Positions 54,582-64,000 of a DNA stretch of 64,000 bases are shown in pieces; the first letter of the stretch is position 1, and every line of letters starts with the position of its first letter. Origin of the DNA: Pseudorhodoferax sp. Leaf274 (GTDB lineage Bacteria > Pseudomonadota > Gammaproteobacteria > Burkholderiales > Burkholderiaceae_C); the NCBI RefSeq assembly GCF_001422445.1, contig NZ_LMNA01000025.1, forward strand, positions 297,786 to 361,785. The letters run 5' to 3'. A program made the position numbers and the translations under genes. A model generated the notes under the pieces. That model had not been told where the DNA came from. It saw only the letters and a program-made list of their open reading frames with translations, and ran no database searches.

Positions 54582-56339
54582 ATGGCATTGGTCGAAGTCA
54601 AGGTCCCCGACATCGGGGACTTCAAGGATGTGGCCGTCATCGAGCTGCTGGTCCAACCCGGTGAAGTCATCGCGGTGGACACGGGGCTGCTGATGGTGGA
54701 GTCGGACAAGGCGTCGATGGAGATTCCGTCCAGCCATGCCGGCACGGTCAAGGAGCTCAAGGTCAAGCTGGGTGACAAGGTCAGCGAGGGCACGGTGGTG
54801 CTCGTGGTCGAGACGGCGGGCGCTGCTGCGCCCGCACCCGCGCCGGCCCCGGCGCCTGCTGCGACAGCGCCGGCACCCGGGGCCGCCGCGCCTGCACCCC
54901 AGGCCGGCAGCTACGCCGGCAAGGCCGATGTGGAATGCGAAGTGCTCGTCCTGGGCGCCGGTCCCGGCGGCTACTCCGCCGCCTTCCGCAGCGCCGACCT
55001 GGGCATGAAGACCGTGCTGGTCGAGCGCTACGCCACCCTGGGCGGCGTCTGCCTGAATGTGGGCTGCATCCCGTCCAAGGCGCTGCTACACACGGCGGCC
55101 GTGATGGACGAGGTCAAGAACCTGGGCCACCACGGCATCAAGTACGCGGCGCCGGAGGTCGACATCGACGCGCTGCGCGGCTTCAAGGACGGCGTGATCA
55201 AGAAGCTCACCGGCGGCCTGGCCGGCATGGCCAAGGCGCGCAAGGTCGAGGTGGTGACGGGCGTGGGCAGCTTCCTCGACGCGCACCATGTCGAAGTGGT
55301 CGCCGAGGGCGGCGCGAAGAAGGTCGTCAAGTTCGCCAAGGCCATCATCGCGGCCGGCTCGCAGGCCGTGAAGCTGCCCTTCATGCCCGAGGACGCGCGC
55401 GTGGTCGATTCCACCGGCGCGCTGCTGCTCAAGTCCATCCCCAAACGCATGCTGGTGGTAGGCGGCGGCATCATCGGGCTGGAGATGGCGACCGTCTACT
55501 CCACGCTGGGCACGCGCATCGACGTGGTGGAGATGCTGGACGGGCTGATGCAGGGCGCGGACCGCGACCTCGTGAAGGTATGGGAGAAGGTCAACGCGCC
55601 GCGCTTCGACCACGTGATGCTCAAGACCAAGACGGTCGGCGCCAAGGCCACGCCCGCCGGCATCGAGGTCAGCTTCGAAGGCGAGAAGGCGCCGAAAGAG
55701 CCACAGGTCTACGACCTCGTGCTGGTGGCCGTGGGCCGCAGCCCCAACGGCAAGAAGATCGCGGCGGACAAGGCCGGCGTGGCCGTGACCGACCGCGGCT
55801 TCATCAACGTCGACAAGCAGATGCGCACCAACGTGCCGCACATCTTCGCCATCGGCGACGTGGTCGGCCAGCCCATGCTGGCGCACAAGGCCGTGCACGA
55901 AGCCCACGTGGCGGCCGAGGCCGCGCACGGCGCGCCGGCTTTCTTCGATGCGCGGCAGATCCCGTCCGTCGCCTACACCGATCCCGAGGTCGCCTGGGCC
56001 GGCAAGACCGAGGAGCAGTGCAAGGCCGAGGGCCTCCAGGTCGGCAAGGCGGTGTTCCCCTGGGCCGCCTCGGGCCGGGCCATTGCCAACGGCCGCGACG
56101 AGGGCTTCACCAAGCTGCTGTTCGACGAGGCCACGCACCGCATCGTGGGCGGCGGCATCGTGGGCACGCACGCGGGCGATTTGATCAGCGAGGTGTGCCT
56201 GGCCATCGAGATGGGCTGCGAGCCCGGCGACATCGGCAAGACCATCCACCCGCACCCCACGCTGGGCGAATCCATCGGCATGGCGGCCGAGGTGTTCGAA
56301 GGCCACTGCACCGACCTGCCGCCGCAGAAGAAGAAATAG
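54582..56339 (+). CDS. lpdA: Dihydrolipoamide dehydrogenase (E3) with N-terminal lipoyl domain
   Basis: 585 residues, about 110 more than classical E3, because a lipoyl domain (residues 3-76, lipoyl Lys in ESDKASM) and an Ala/Pro linker are fused in front. The flavoprotein part has the FAD fold VLGAGPGGYSAAF, the redox disulfide CLNVGCIPSKALL, the NAD-binding VVGGGIIGLEMATVYSTLG and the C-terminal active-site pair HPHPTLGES. It reoxidises the lipoyl groups of AceF with NAD+. Lipoyl-E3 fusions occur in several betaproteobacteria. It starts 8 bp after aceF. Confidence 0.96.
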   Translation: MALVEVKVPDIGDFKDVAVIELLVQPGEVIAVDTGLLMVESDKASMEIPSSHAGTVKELKVKLGDKVSEGTVVLVVETAGAAAPAPAPAPAPAATAPAPGAAAPAPQAGSYAGKADVECEVLVLGAGPGGYSAAFRSADLGMKTVLVERYATLGGVCLNVGCIPSKALLHTAAVMDEVKNLGHHGIKYAAPEVDIDALRGFKDGVIKKLTGGLAGMAKARKVEVVTGVGSFLDAHHVEVVAEGGAKKVVKFAKAIIAAGSQAVKLPFMPEDARVVDSTGALLLKSIPKRMLVVGGGIIGLEMATVYSTLGTRIDVVEMLDGLMQGADRDLVKVWEKVNAPRFDHVMLKTKTVGAKATPAGIEVSFEGEKAPKEPQVYDLVLVAVGRSPNGKKIAADKAGVAVTDRGFINVDKQMRTNVPHIFAIGDVVGQPMLAHKAVHEAHVAAEAAHGAPAFFDARQIPSVAYTDPEVAWAGKTEEQCKAEGLQVGKAVFPWAASGRAIANGRDEGFTKLLFDEATHRIVGGGIVGTHAGDLISEVCLAIEMGCEPGDIGKTIHPHPTLGESIGMAAEVFEGHCTDLPPQKKK

Positions 56340-56350
56340 GCCCCCACGCC

Positions 56351-57130
56351 ATGCCGGTGGAACTTGCTTTCGAATCCCTGGGCGCGGGCCCGCCCGTGGT
56401 GATCCTGCACGGCCTGTTCGGCGCGGGGCGCAACTGGACGCAGCTGGCGCAGGCGCTGGCCGCGCACTACCGCGTCATCCTGCCCGACGCGCGCAACCAC
56501 GGCGCCTCGCCCTGGGCCGAGAGCATGTCCTACCCCGAGATGGCGGGCGACGTCGCGGCGCTGATCGAACGCGAGGGGCTGCAGCAGCCTGTGGTGGTCG
56601 GCCACAGCATGGGCGGCAAGACCGCCATGGCCCTCGCGCTGGCGCAGCCACAGGCCATCGGCGCGCTGGCCGTCATCGACATCGCGCCGCAGGCCTACGC
56701 CGACCAGTTCAGCAGCTATGTGGCCGCGATGCGCAGCCTCGATGTCGCCGCCGCCACCAGCCGGCGCGAGCTGCAGCAGGCGCTGGCCACGCGGCTGGGG
56801 CCGAACGCGCCGGTGGACTTCCTGCTGCAGAACCTGCGCCGCCACGGCGAGCGCTTCGACTGGCGCATCAACCTCATGGCCACGAGCATGTGCATGGGGA
56901 CGCTGTGCGGTTTTCCCGATGCGCTGGCGACGCGCCGCTACGACGGCCCGGCGCTGTTCGTGCACGGCGCCGATTCCGACTACGTGCCGCCCGCCGCGGT
57001 GCCGCGCATCCGGGCGCTGTTCCCGCGGGCCAGGCTGCTCTCCATCCCCGACGCCGGTCACTGGGTGCATGCCGACCAGCCCGCCGCGCTGCTGCGCGCG
57101 CTGCAGGACTGGCTGGCCGGCGCGCACTGA
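56351..57130 (+). CDS. Alpha/beta hydrolase (YbfF-like esterase)
   Basis: 259 residues of the alpha/beta hydrolase fold: oxyanion region VVILHGLFGAGRNWTQLA, nucleophile elbow VVGHSMGGKTAMALAL (Ser), Asp in HGADSDYVPP and His in IPDAGHWVHADQP. Close in design to YbfF/PldB-like esterases that hydrolyse small acyl esters, including acyl-CoA in some cases. It lies 11 bp after lpd and 30 bp before maeB, so it is transcribed within the acetyl-CoA operon; a housekeeping role on acyl thioesters is possible but unproven. Confidence 0.88.
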   Translation: MPVELAFESLGAGPPVVILHGLFGAGRNWTQLAQALAAHYRVILPDARNHGASPWAESMSYPEMAGDVAALIEREGLQQPVVVGHSMGGKTAMALALAQPQAIGALAVIDIAPQAYADQFSSYVAAMRSLDVAAATSRRELQQALATRLGPNAPVDFLLQNLRRHGERFDWRINLMATSMCMGTLCGFPDALATRRYDGPALFVHGADSDYVPPAAVPRIRALFPRARLLSIPDAGHWVHADQPAALLRALQDWLAGAH

Positions 57131-57160
57131 CCTTCCCGAACCACAACAACAGGAACCTCC

Positions 57161-59455
<2,295 letters not shown>

Positions 59456-59476
59456 ACAACACCAATGGAGACACCC

Positions 59477-60874
59477 GTGGACCACCAACCCGTACCGCAA
59501 CCCTTCTACAAGAGCCTGTACTTCCAGGTCATCACGGCCATCGTGATCGGCGTGCTGCTGGGCCACTTCTGGCCCGAGACCGGCGCCGCCATGAAGCCGC
59601 TGGGCGACGGCTTCATCAAGCTGATCAAGATGATCATCGCGCCCATCATCTTCTGCACGGTGGTGGTCGGCATCGCGGTCGGCAAGACCGGCGGGCTGGC
59701 GCTGCTGTATTTTGAGATCGTCAGTTCCATCGCGCTGGTGGTCGGGCTGGTGATCATCAACATCGTCAAGCCCGGCGCGGGCATGAACGTGGACGTGAGC
59801 CAGCTCGACGCCAACTCGGTCGCGGCCTACACCAAGCCCGGCCAGATGCAGGGCACGGTGGACTTCATCCTGCACGTGATCCCCAACACCGTGGTGGACG
59901 CCTTCGCCAAGGGCGAGATCCTGCAGGTGCTGCTGTTCGCCGTGATGTTCGGCTTCGCGCTGCACAAGTTCGGCGGGCGCGGCACGCTGGTGTTCGACTT
60001 CATCGAAAAGTTCTCGCACGTGCTGTTCGTGATCGTGGGCTACATCATGAAGGTCGCGCCCATCGGCGCCTTCGGTGCCATGGCCTTCACCATCGGCAAG
60101 TACGGCGTCAGCTCGCTGCTGCAGCTGGGGCAGCTGATGGCCACGTTCTATGCCACCTGCCTGCTGTTCATCTTCGTGGTGCTGGGCGGCATCGCGCGCT
60201 TCCACGGCTTCTCGATCTGGAAGTTCATCAAGTACATCAAGGAAGAACTGCTGATCGTGCTGGGCACCTCGTCCAGCGAATCGGTGCTGCCGCGCATGAT
60301 GGCCAAGCTGGAGAACCTGGGCGCCCGCAAGTCGGTGGTCGGCCTGGTGGTGCCCACGGGCTATTCGTTCAACCTGGACGGCACCAGCATCTACCTGACC
60401 ATGGCCGCGGTGTTCATCGCCCAGGCCACCAACACGCCGCTGGACATCACGCACCAGATCACGCTGCTGCTGACCATGGCCGCGGTGTTCATCGCCCAGG
60501 CCACCAACACGCCGCTGGACATCACGCACCAGATCACGCTGCTGCTGGTGCTGCTGCTGACGTCCAAGGGCGCCGCCGGCGTCACGGGCTCGGGCTTCAT
60601 CGTGCTGGCGGCCACGCTGTCGGCCGTGGGCCATGTGCCGGTGGCCGGCCTCGCGCTGATCCTGGGCATCGACCGCTTCATGTCCGAAGCCCGCGCGCTG
60701 ACCAACCTGATCGGCAACGGCGTGGCCACCGTGGTGGTGGCCAAGTGGACCAACGACCTGGACACGGAGCGCATGACGCGCATCCTGAACAACGAGACGC
60801 CGGACCTGGCCGACGCGCCCGAGGCCGTGCTCGACAAGGTGGAGCACCACATGCCGGCAGCCCCGGCACGCTGA
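59477..60874 (+). CDS. dctA: C4-dicarboxylate:cation symporter DctA with an internal 25-residue duplication
   Basis: 465 residues as encoded here, of the DAACS family that imports succinate, fumarate and malate. Typical landmarks are [58 protein letters not shown] and [21 protein letters not shown]. Without the duplication the length would be 440, in line with the family. The extra block, [20 protein letters not shown] plus QITLL, is repeated perfectly, directly after the NLDGT ligand-site motif of helix 7, so folding and function are uncertain. GTG at 59477 is taken as start because GGAG lies six bases upstream; ATG at 59465 is in frame but lacks such a site. It follows maeB by 21 bp. Confidence 0.93.
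   Translation: MDHQPVPQPFYKSLYFQVITAIVIGVLLGHFWPETGAAMKPLGDGFIKLIKMIIAPIIFCTVVVGIAVGKTGGLALLYFEIVSSIALVVGLVIINIVKPGAGMNVDVSQLDANSVAAYTKPGQMQGTVDFILHVIPNTVVDAFAKGEILQVLLFAVMFGFALHKFGGRGTLVFDFIEKFSHVLFVIVGYIMKVAPIGAFGAMAFTIGKYGVSSLLQLGQLMATFYATCLLFIFVVLGGIARFHGFSIWKFIKYIKEELLIVLGTSSSESVLPRMMAKLENLGARKSVVGLVVPTGYSFNLDGTSIYLTMAAVFIAQATNTPLDITHQITLLLTMAAVFIAQATNTPLDITHQITLLLVLLLTSKGAAGVTGSGFIVLAATLSAVGHVPVAGLALILGIDRFMSEARALTNLIGNGVATVVVAKWTNDLDTERMTRILNNETPDLADAPEAVLDKVEHHMPAAPAR
60395..60544 (+). repeat. Perfect 75-bp tandem duplication inside dctA
   Basis: Copy 1 is 60395-60469 and copy 2 is 60470-60544, identical at every position. The unit is 75 bp, so the frame is kept and 25 residues are added. 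Each copy begins CTGACCATGG and ends CACGCTGCTG; three more bases (CTG) continue the match after copy 2. Identity, including third codon positions, indicates a very recent event (slippage or unequal exchange) or an assembly error. Confidence 0.97.
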
Positions 60875-60890
60875 GTTCACAGCTGCCGCC

Positions 60891-62225
60891 ATGAGCAACC
60901 CCAAGGACAAGCACCGCATCGTCATCGTCGGCGGCGGTGCCGGTGGCCTGGAACTGGCCACGCGGCTGGGCGACCAGCTCGGCAAGCGTGGCCGGGCCGA
61001 GGTCGTCCTCATCGACAAGAACCGCACCCATGTGTGGAAACCCAAGCTGCACGAGATCGCCTCGGGCAGCATGGACATGGGCGCGCACGAGGTGGACTAC
61101 CTGGCCCAGGCGCACTGGCACCACTTCCGGTTCCGTCTGGGCGAACTGACCGGCATCGACCGCGACAAGCGCGAGGTGCAGGTCGCGCCCTACCTGGACG
61201 ACGAAGGCCGGTTGGTCACGCCCGCGCGCAGCTTCGGCTACGACACGCTGGTGCTGGCCATCGGCAGCCTGTCCAACGACTTCGGCACGCCGGGTGTGCG
61301 CGAGCATGCGATGCGGCTCGAATCCAAGGCCGACGCCCAGCGCTTCCATGCGCGCATGGTCAACGCCTGCATCCGCGCCCATGCACAGGCCACGCCGCTG
61401 GGCCCCGAGCAGCTGCACGTGGCCATCATCGGCGCCGGCGCCACCGGCGTGGAGCTGGCGGCCGAACTGCACCGCACGACGCGCGAGGTGGTGGCCTACG
61501 GGCTGGACCGCGTGGACGCCGAGAAGGACATCCAGGTCAGCGTGATCGAGGCGGCCGACCGCGTGCTGCCCGCCCTGCCCGCCCGCATCTCGGCCGCCAC
61601 CGAGAAGCTGCTGCGCGAACTGGGCGTGGACGTGCACACCGGCGCGAAGGTGGCGGCGGTGGAGCCGAACGGCGTGCGCCTGGCCGACGGCCGGGTGCTG
61701 CCGGCGGAGCTCGTCGTGTGGGCCGCCGGCGTGAAGGCGGCCGACTTCCTGCAGGGCATCGCCGGCCTGGAGACCAACCGCAGCAACCAGCTGGCCGTGC
61801 TGCCCACGCTGCAGACCACGCGCGACGAGAACGTGTTCGCCATCGGCGACTGCGCCCAATGCGCCTGGCCCGAGGCCAACGGCGGCCAGGGCGGCTTCGT
61901 TCCGCCGCGTGCGCAGGCCGCGCACCAGCAGGCATCGCACATGGCGGCGCAGGTCAGGCGGCGCATGGCCGGCCAGCCGCTCCAGCCCTACCGCTACCGC
62001 GACTTCGGCTCGCTGGTCTCGCTGGGCGAGTTCAGCACCGTGGGCAACATGATGGGCGGCCTCATCGGCGGCAGCCTCATGGTGGAAGGCTGGTTCGCCC
62101 GCGTCATGTACGTCTCGCTCTACAAGATGCACGAGCTGGCTCTGCATGGCGCCACCAAGGTGGCGCTGGACACGCTGGCCCGCCTCATCACACGGCGCAC
62201 CGAGCCGCACGTCAAGCTGCACTGA
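60891..62225 (+). CDS. ndh: Type II NADH dehydrogenase
   Basis: 444 residues. Two dinucleotide folds are visible, VIVGGGAGGLELATRLGDQL (FAD) and VAIIGAGATGVELAAELHR (NADH), as well as FAIGDCAQC before the C-terminal membrane-anchoring region (MMGGLIGGSLMVEGWFARVMY). The enzyme transfers electrons from NADH to quinone without pumping protons, at the inner face of the membrane. It follows dctA by 16 bp and precedes phaC by 10 bp, so its transcription is coupled to carbon-flow genes. It would burn off NADH made by pyruvate dehydrogenase. Confidence 0.93.
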   Translation: MSNPKDKHRIVIVGGGAGGLELATRLGDQLGKRGRAEVVLIDKNRTHVWKPKLHEIASGSMDMGAHEVDYLAQAHWHHFRFRLGELTGIDRDKREVQVAPYLDDEGRLVTPARSFGYDTLVLAIGSLSNDFGTPGVREHAMRLESKADAQRFHARMVNACIRAHAQATPLGPEQLHVAIIGAGATGVELAAELHRTTREVVAYGLDRVDAEKDIQVSVIEAADRVLPALPARISAATEKLLRELGVDVHTGAKVAAVEPNGVRLADGRVLPAELVVWAAGVKAADFLQGIAGLETNRSNQLAVLPTLQTTRDENVFAIGDCAQCAWPEANGGQGGFVPPRAQAAHQQASHMAAQVRRRMAGQPLQPYRYRDFGSLVSLGEFSTVGNMMGGLIGGSLMVEGWFARVMYVSLYKMHELALHGATKVALDTLARLITRRTEPHVKLH

Positions 62226-62235
62226 AACCCACCCC

Positions 62236-63849
62236 ATGACCGACCCCAAGAATCCCCTCGCCACCCCACCGTGGTGGAATGCCGCGCCCGCGGCCCAGGC
62301 CTGGCAGCAGGGCCTGGAGCAGATGCAGGCCTTCTGGTCCGCCAGCCTGGCGCCTTCGGCCGCAAGCGCACCGGCCCCGCCCGCGGCAGACCGCCGTTTC
62401 GCCGCCGGGCCCTGGCAGCGCGACCCGCGCTTCGCCCAGCTGTCGCAGGGCTACCTGCAGTTCTCAGCCCTGATGCGCAACGCGCTGCAGGCCGCGCCGC
62501 TGGACGCGCGCAGCAAGGGCCAGTGGGACTTCGCGCTGCGCCAGGTGCTGGACGCCATGAGCCCGGCCAACTGCCTGGCCACCAACCCCGAAGCATGGCA
62601 GGCCGCGCTGGACAGCGGCGGCGCCAGCCTGGTCGAGGGCGCGCGCCTGCTGATGGCCGACATCGCCAAGGGCCGCGTCTCCATGTCCGACGACCAGGCC
62701 TTCGCCGTGGGCGAGAACGTGGCCACCAGCCCGGGCAGCGTCGTGTTCGAGAACGAGCTCATGCAGCTCGTGCAGTACGCGCCGACAACCACCAAGGTGC
62801 ACAGGCGCCCGCTCGTGATCGTGCCACCCTGCATCAACAAGTTCTACATCCTCGACCTGCAGCCGGACAACTCGCTCGTGGCCTACGCCGTGGCGCAGGG
62901 GCACACGGTGTTCCTCGTGTCCTGGCGCAACGTGGGGGCCGAACAGGGCGGCCTGCAGTGGGACGACTATGTGGCGCAAGGCGTGCTGCAGGCCATTGCC
63001 GTGGCGCAGGCCATCAGCGGCGCCGACCGGGTGAACACGCTGGGTTTTTGCATCGGCGGCACGCTGCTGGCCAGCGCGCTGGCCGTGGCCGCCGCGCGCG
63101 GCGAGCAGCCGGCCGCCAGCCTCACGCTGCTGACGACCATGCTCGACTTCTCCGACACCGGCGAGCTGGGGCTGATGGTGGACGAGGCCACGGTGGCCCA
63201 GCGCGAGGCCAGCATCGGCCGCGGCGGCCTCATGAAGGGCCGCGAGCTGGCCACCGTGTTCGCCGCGCTGCGCGCCAACGACCTGATCTGGCCCTACGTG
63301 GTGAACGGCTACCTCAAGGGCAAGGCACCGCCGGCCTTCGACCTGCTGTACTGGAACGGCGACGACACCAACCTGCCCGGCCCCATGTACTGCTGGTACC
63401 TGCGCAACACGTATCTTGAGAACAAGCTGCGCGAGCCCGGCGGCACGGTGCAGTGCGGCGTGCCGGTCGACCTGTCGGCCATCGCCGCGCCGGCCTTCGT
63501 CTACGCCTCGCGCGAGGACCACATCGTGCCCTGGCAGACCGCCTACACCGGCACGCAGCTGCTGGGCGGCGACGTGCGGTTCGTGCTGGGTGCCAGCGGC
63601 CACATCGCCGGCGTGATCAACCCGCCCGAGAAGAAGAAACGCAACCACTGGACCGGCGCGCTGGCCGCCGACGCCGGCGCCTGGCTGGACCAGGCCGAGA
63701 GCCAGGACGGCAGCTGGTGGCCGGCCTGGAGCACTTGGCTGGCCACGCATGCCGGCCCCCAGGTGGCGGCGCGCCGCACGCCGGGCAATGCCAGCCATCC
63801 CGCCATCGAACCCGCCCCCGGGCGCTATGTCAAGACCAAGGCCGCCTGA
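62236..63849 (+). CDS. phaC: Class I polyhydroxyalkanoate synthase
   Basis: 537 residues, slightly shorter than Cupriavidus PhaC (589) mainly at the N-terminus. The lipase-like box GFCIGG has the catalytic Cys, with Asp in SREDHIVPW and His in GASGHIAGVINPP. Family blocks such as VPPCINKFYILDLQPDNSLV and GPMYCWYLRNTYLENKLREP are intact. It polymerises 3-hydroxybutyryl-CoA on granule surfaces. The ATG at 62236 lies 10 bp after ndh. The thiolase gene phaA follows; the reductase PhaB is not in the window and probably lies further on. Confidence 0.96.
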   Translation: MTDPKNPLATPPWWNAAPAAQAWQQGLEQMQAFWSASLAPSAASAPAPPAADRRFAAGPWQRDPRFAQLSQGYLQFSALMRNALQAAPLDARSKGQWDFALRQVLDAMSPANCLATNPEAWQAALDSGGASLVEGARLLMADIAKGRVSMSDDQAFAVGENVATSPGSVVFENELMQLVQYAPTTTKVHRRPLVIVPPCINKFYILDLQPDNSLVAYAVAQGHTVFLVSWRNVGAEQGGLQWDDYVAQGVLQAIAVAQAISGADRVNTLGFCIGGTLLASALAVAAARGEQPAASLTLLTTMLDFSDTGELGLMVDEATVAQREASIGRGGLMKGRELATVFAALRANDLIWPYVVNGYLKGKAPPAFDLLYWNGDDTNLPGPMYCWYLRNTYLENKLREPGGTVQCGVPVDLSAIAAPAFVYASREDHIVPWQTAYTGTQLLGGDVRFVLGASGHIAGVINPPEKKKRNHWTGALAADAGAWLDQAESQDGSWWPAWSTWLATHAGPQVAARRTPGNASHPAIEPAPGRYVKTKAA

Positions 63850-63895
63850 GGCCACCGCTTCCGTTTTTCATCCGCAACCCCAAGGAGACTCTCCC

Positions 63896-64000
63896 ATGTC
63901 AGAAGACATCGTCATCGTCGCAGCCACCCGCACCGCCGTCGGCAAGTTCGGCGGCAGCCTGGCCAAGATCGCCGCGCCCGAGCTGGGCGCCACCGTCGTG
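63896..64000 (+). CDS. phaA: Acetyl-CoA acetyltransferase, 5' end only
   Basis: The first 35 codons, starting MSEDIVIVAATRTAVGKFGG, are the canonical start of a thiolase. AAGGAG lies about ten bases before the ATG at 63896. It runs off the right edge, so length and active-site residues cannot be checked. Its position directly after phaC supports PhaA (two acetyl-CoA to acetoacetyl-CoA) rather than a beta-oxidation thiolase. Confidence 0.88.
   Translation, partial: MSEDIVIVAATRTAVGKFGGSLAKIAAPELGATVV

Overview
The window reads as chromosomal DNA of a very GC-rich betaproteobacterium, most likely a member of the Comamonadaceae (Acidovorax/Variovorax/Pseudacidovorax-like). The basis is the uniformly high G+C, the set of core genes (PobA, DinG, AceE/AceF/lipoyl-Lpd, MaeB with a C-terminal phosphotransacetylase-like domain, class I PhaC) and the style of the operons. 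No database search was possible, so the family-level placement is inference.

Layout. 1-2657 (minus): the start of a large unknown protein, a GH26-like glycoside hydrolase without a signal peptide and a tiny coupled ORF, next to a tRNA-Pro(TGG). 2715-5473 (plus): DUF488 protein, HPP-CBS membrane protein, MioC-like flavodoxin, LysE-type exporter. 5553-9777 (minus): DinG helicase, a GNAT remnant, a phospholipase-D-family lipoprotein. 9880-14246 (minus): a NitT/TauT-type ABC importer coupled to an amidohydrolase. 14521-19152: pobR/pobA, a tannase-family lipoprotein, gluconokinase. 19176-21762: a PAS-GGDEF-EAL protein and a hypothetical protein, with FNR-like palindromes between them. 21763-23627: a plasmid-like replication module inside the chromosome, made of a TrfA-family initiator, about 20 iteron copies, an AT-rich zone and an IHF consensus. 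23628-28869: a very long TonB/TolA-like protein, a short CoA-transferase, an orphan TRAP receptor, an SMP-30 lactonase. 29062-33896 (minus): an imelysin / di-heme oxidoreductase / imelysin / DUF1513 iron locus with a Fur-like box. 34054-42419: small basic protein, transglutaminase, YgiQ radical SAM enzyme, degenerate HD-GYP protein, MFS, MscS, MarR-GNAT fusion. 42424-47206: an OmpR-type two-component system with a coupled lipoprotein binding protein, divergent from a CitMHS transporter. 47210-50060: hydroxybutyrate dehydrogenase, acetoacetate decarboxylase, split chromate transporter. 50303-64000 (plus): aceE-aceF-lpd-hydrolase-maeB-dctA-ndh-phaC-phaA.

How the genes fit together. The last 14 kb reads as a carbon-flow locus: C4-dicarboxylate uptake (DctA), malate to pyruvate (MaeB), pyruvate to acetyl-CoA (AceE/AceF/Lpd), NADH reoxidation (Ndh) and acetyl-CoA into polyhydroxybutyrate (PhaA, PhaC). 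Hydroxybutyrate dehydrogenase and acetoacetate decarboxylase just upstream act on breakdown products of that polymer. Aromatic and plant-derived substrates are served by PobA and the tannase-family enzyme, and organic acids by CitMHS and the TRAP receptor.

The two most noteworthy observations are the iteron-flanked TrfA-like initiator in a chromosomal setting (21779-23540) and a perfect in-frame 75-bp tandem duplication inside dctA (60395-60544).
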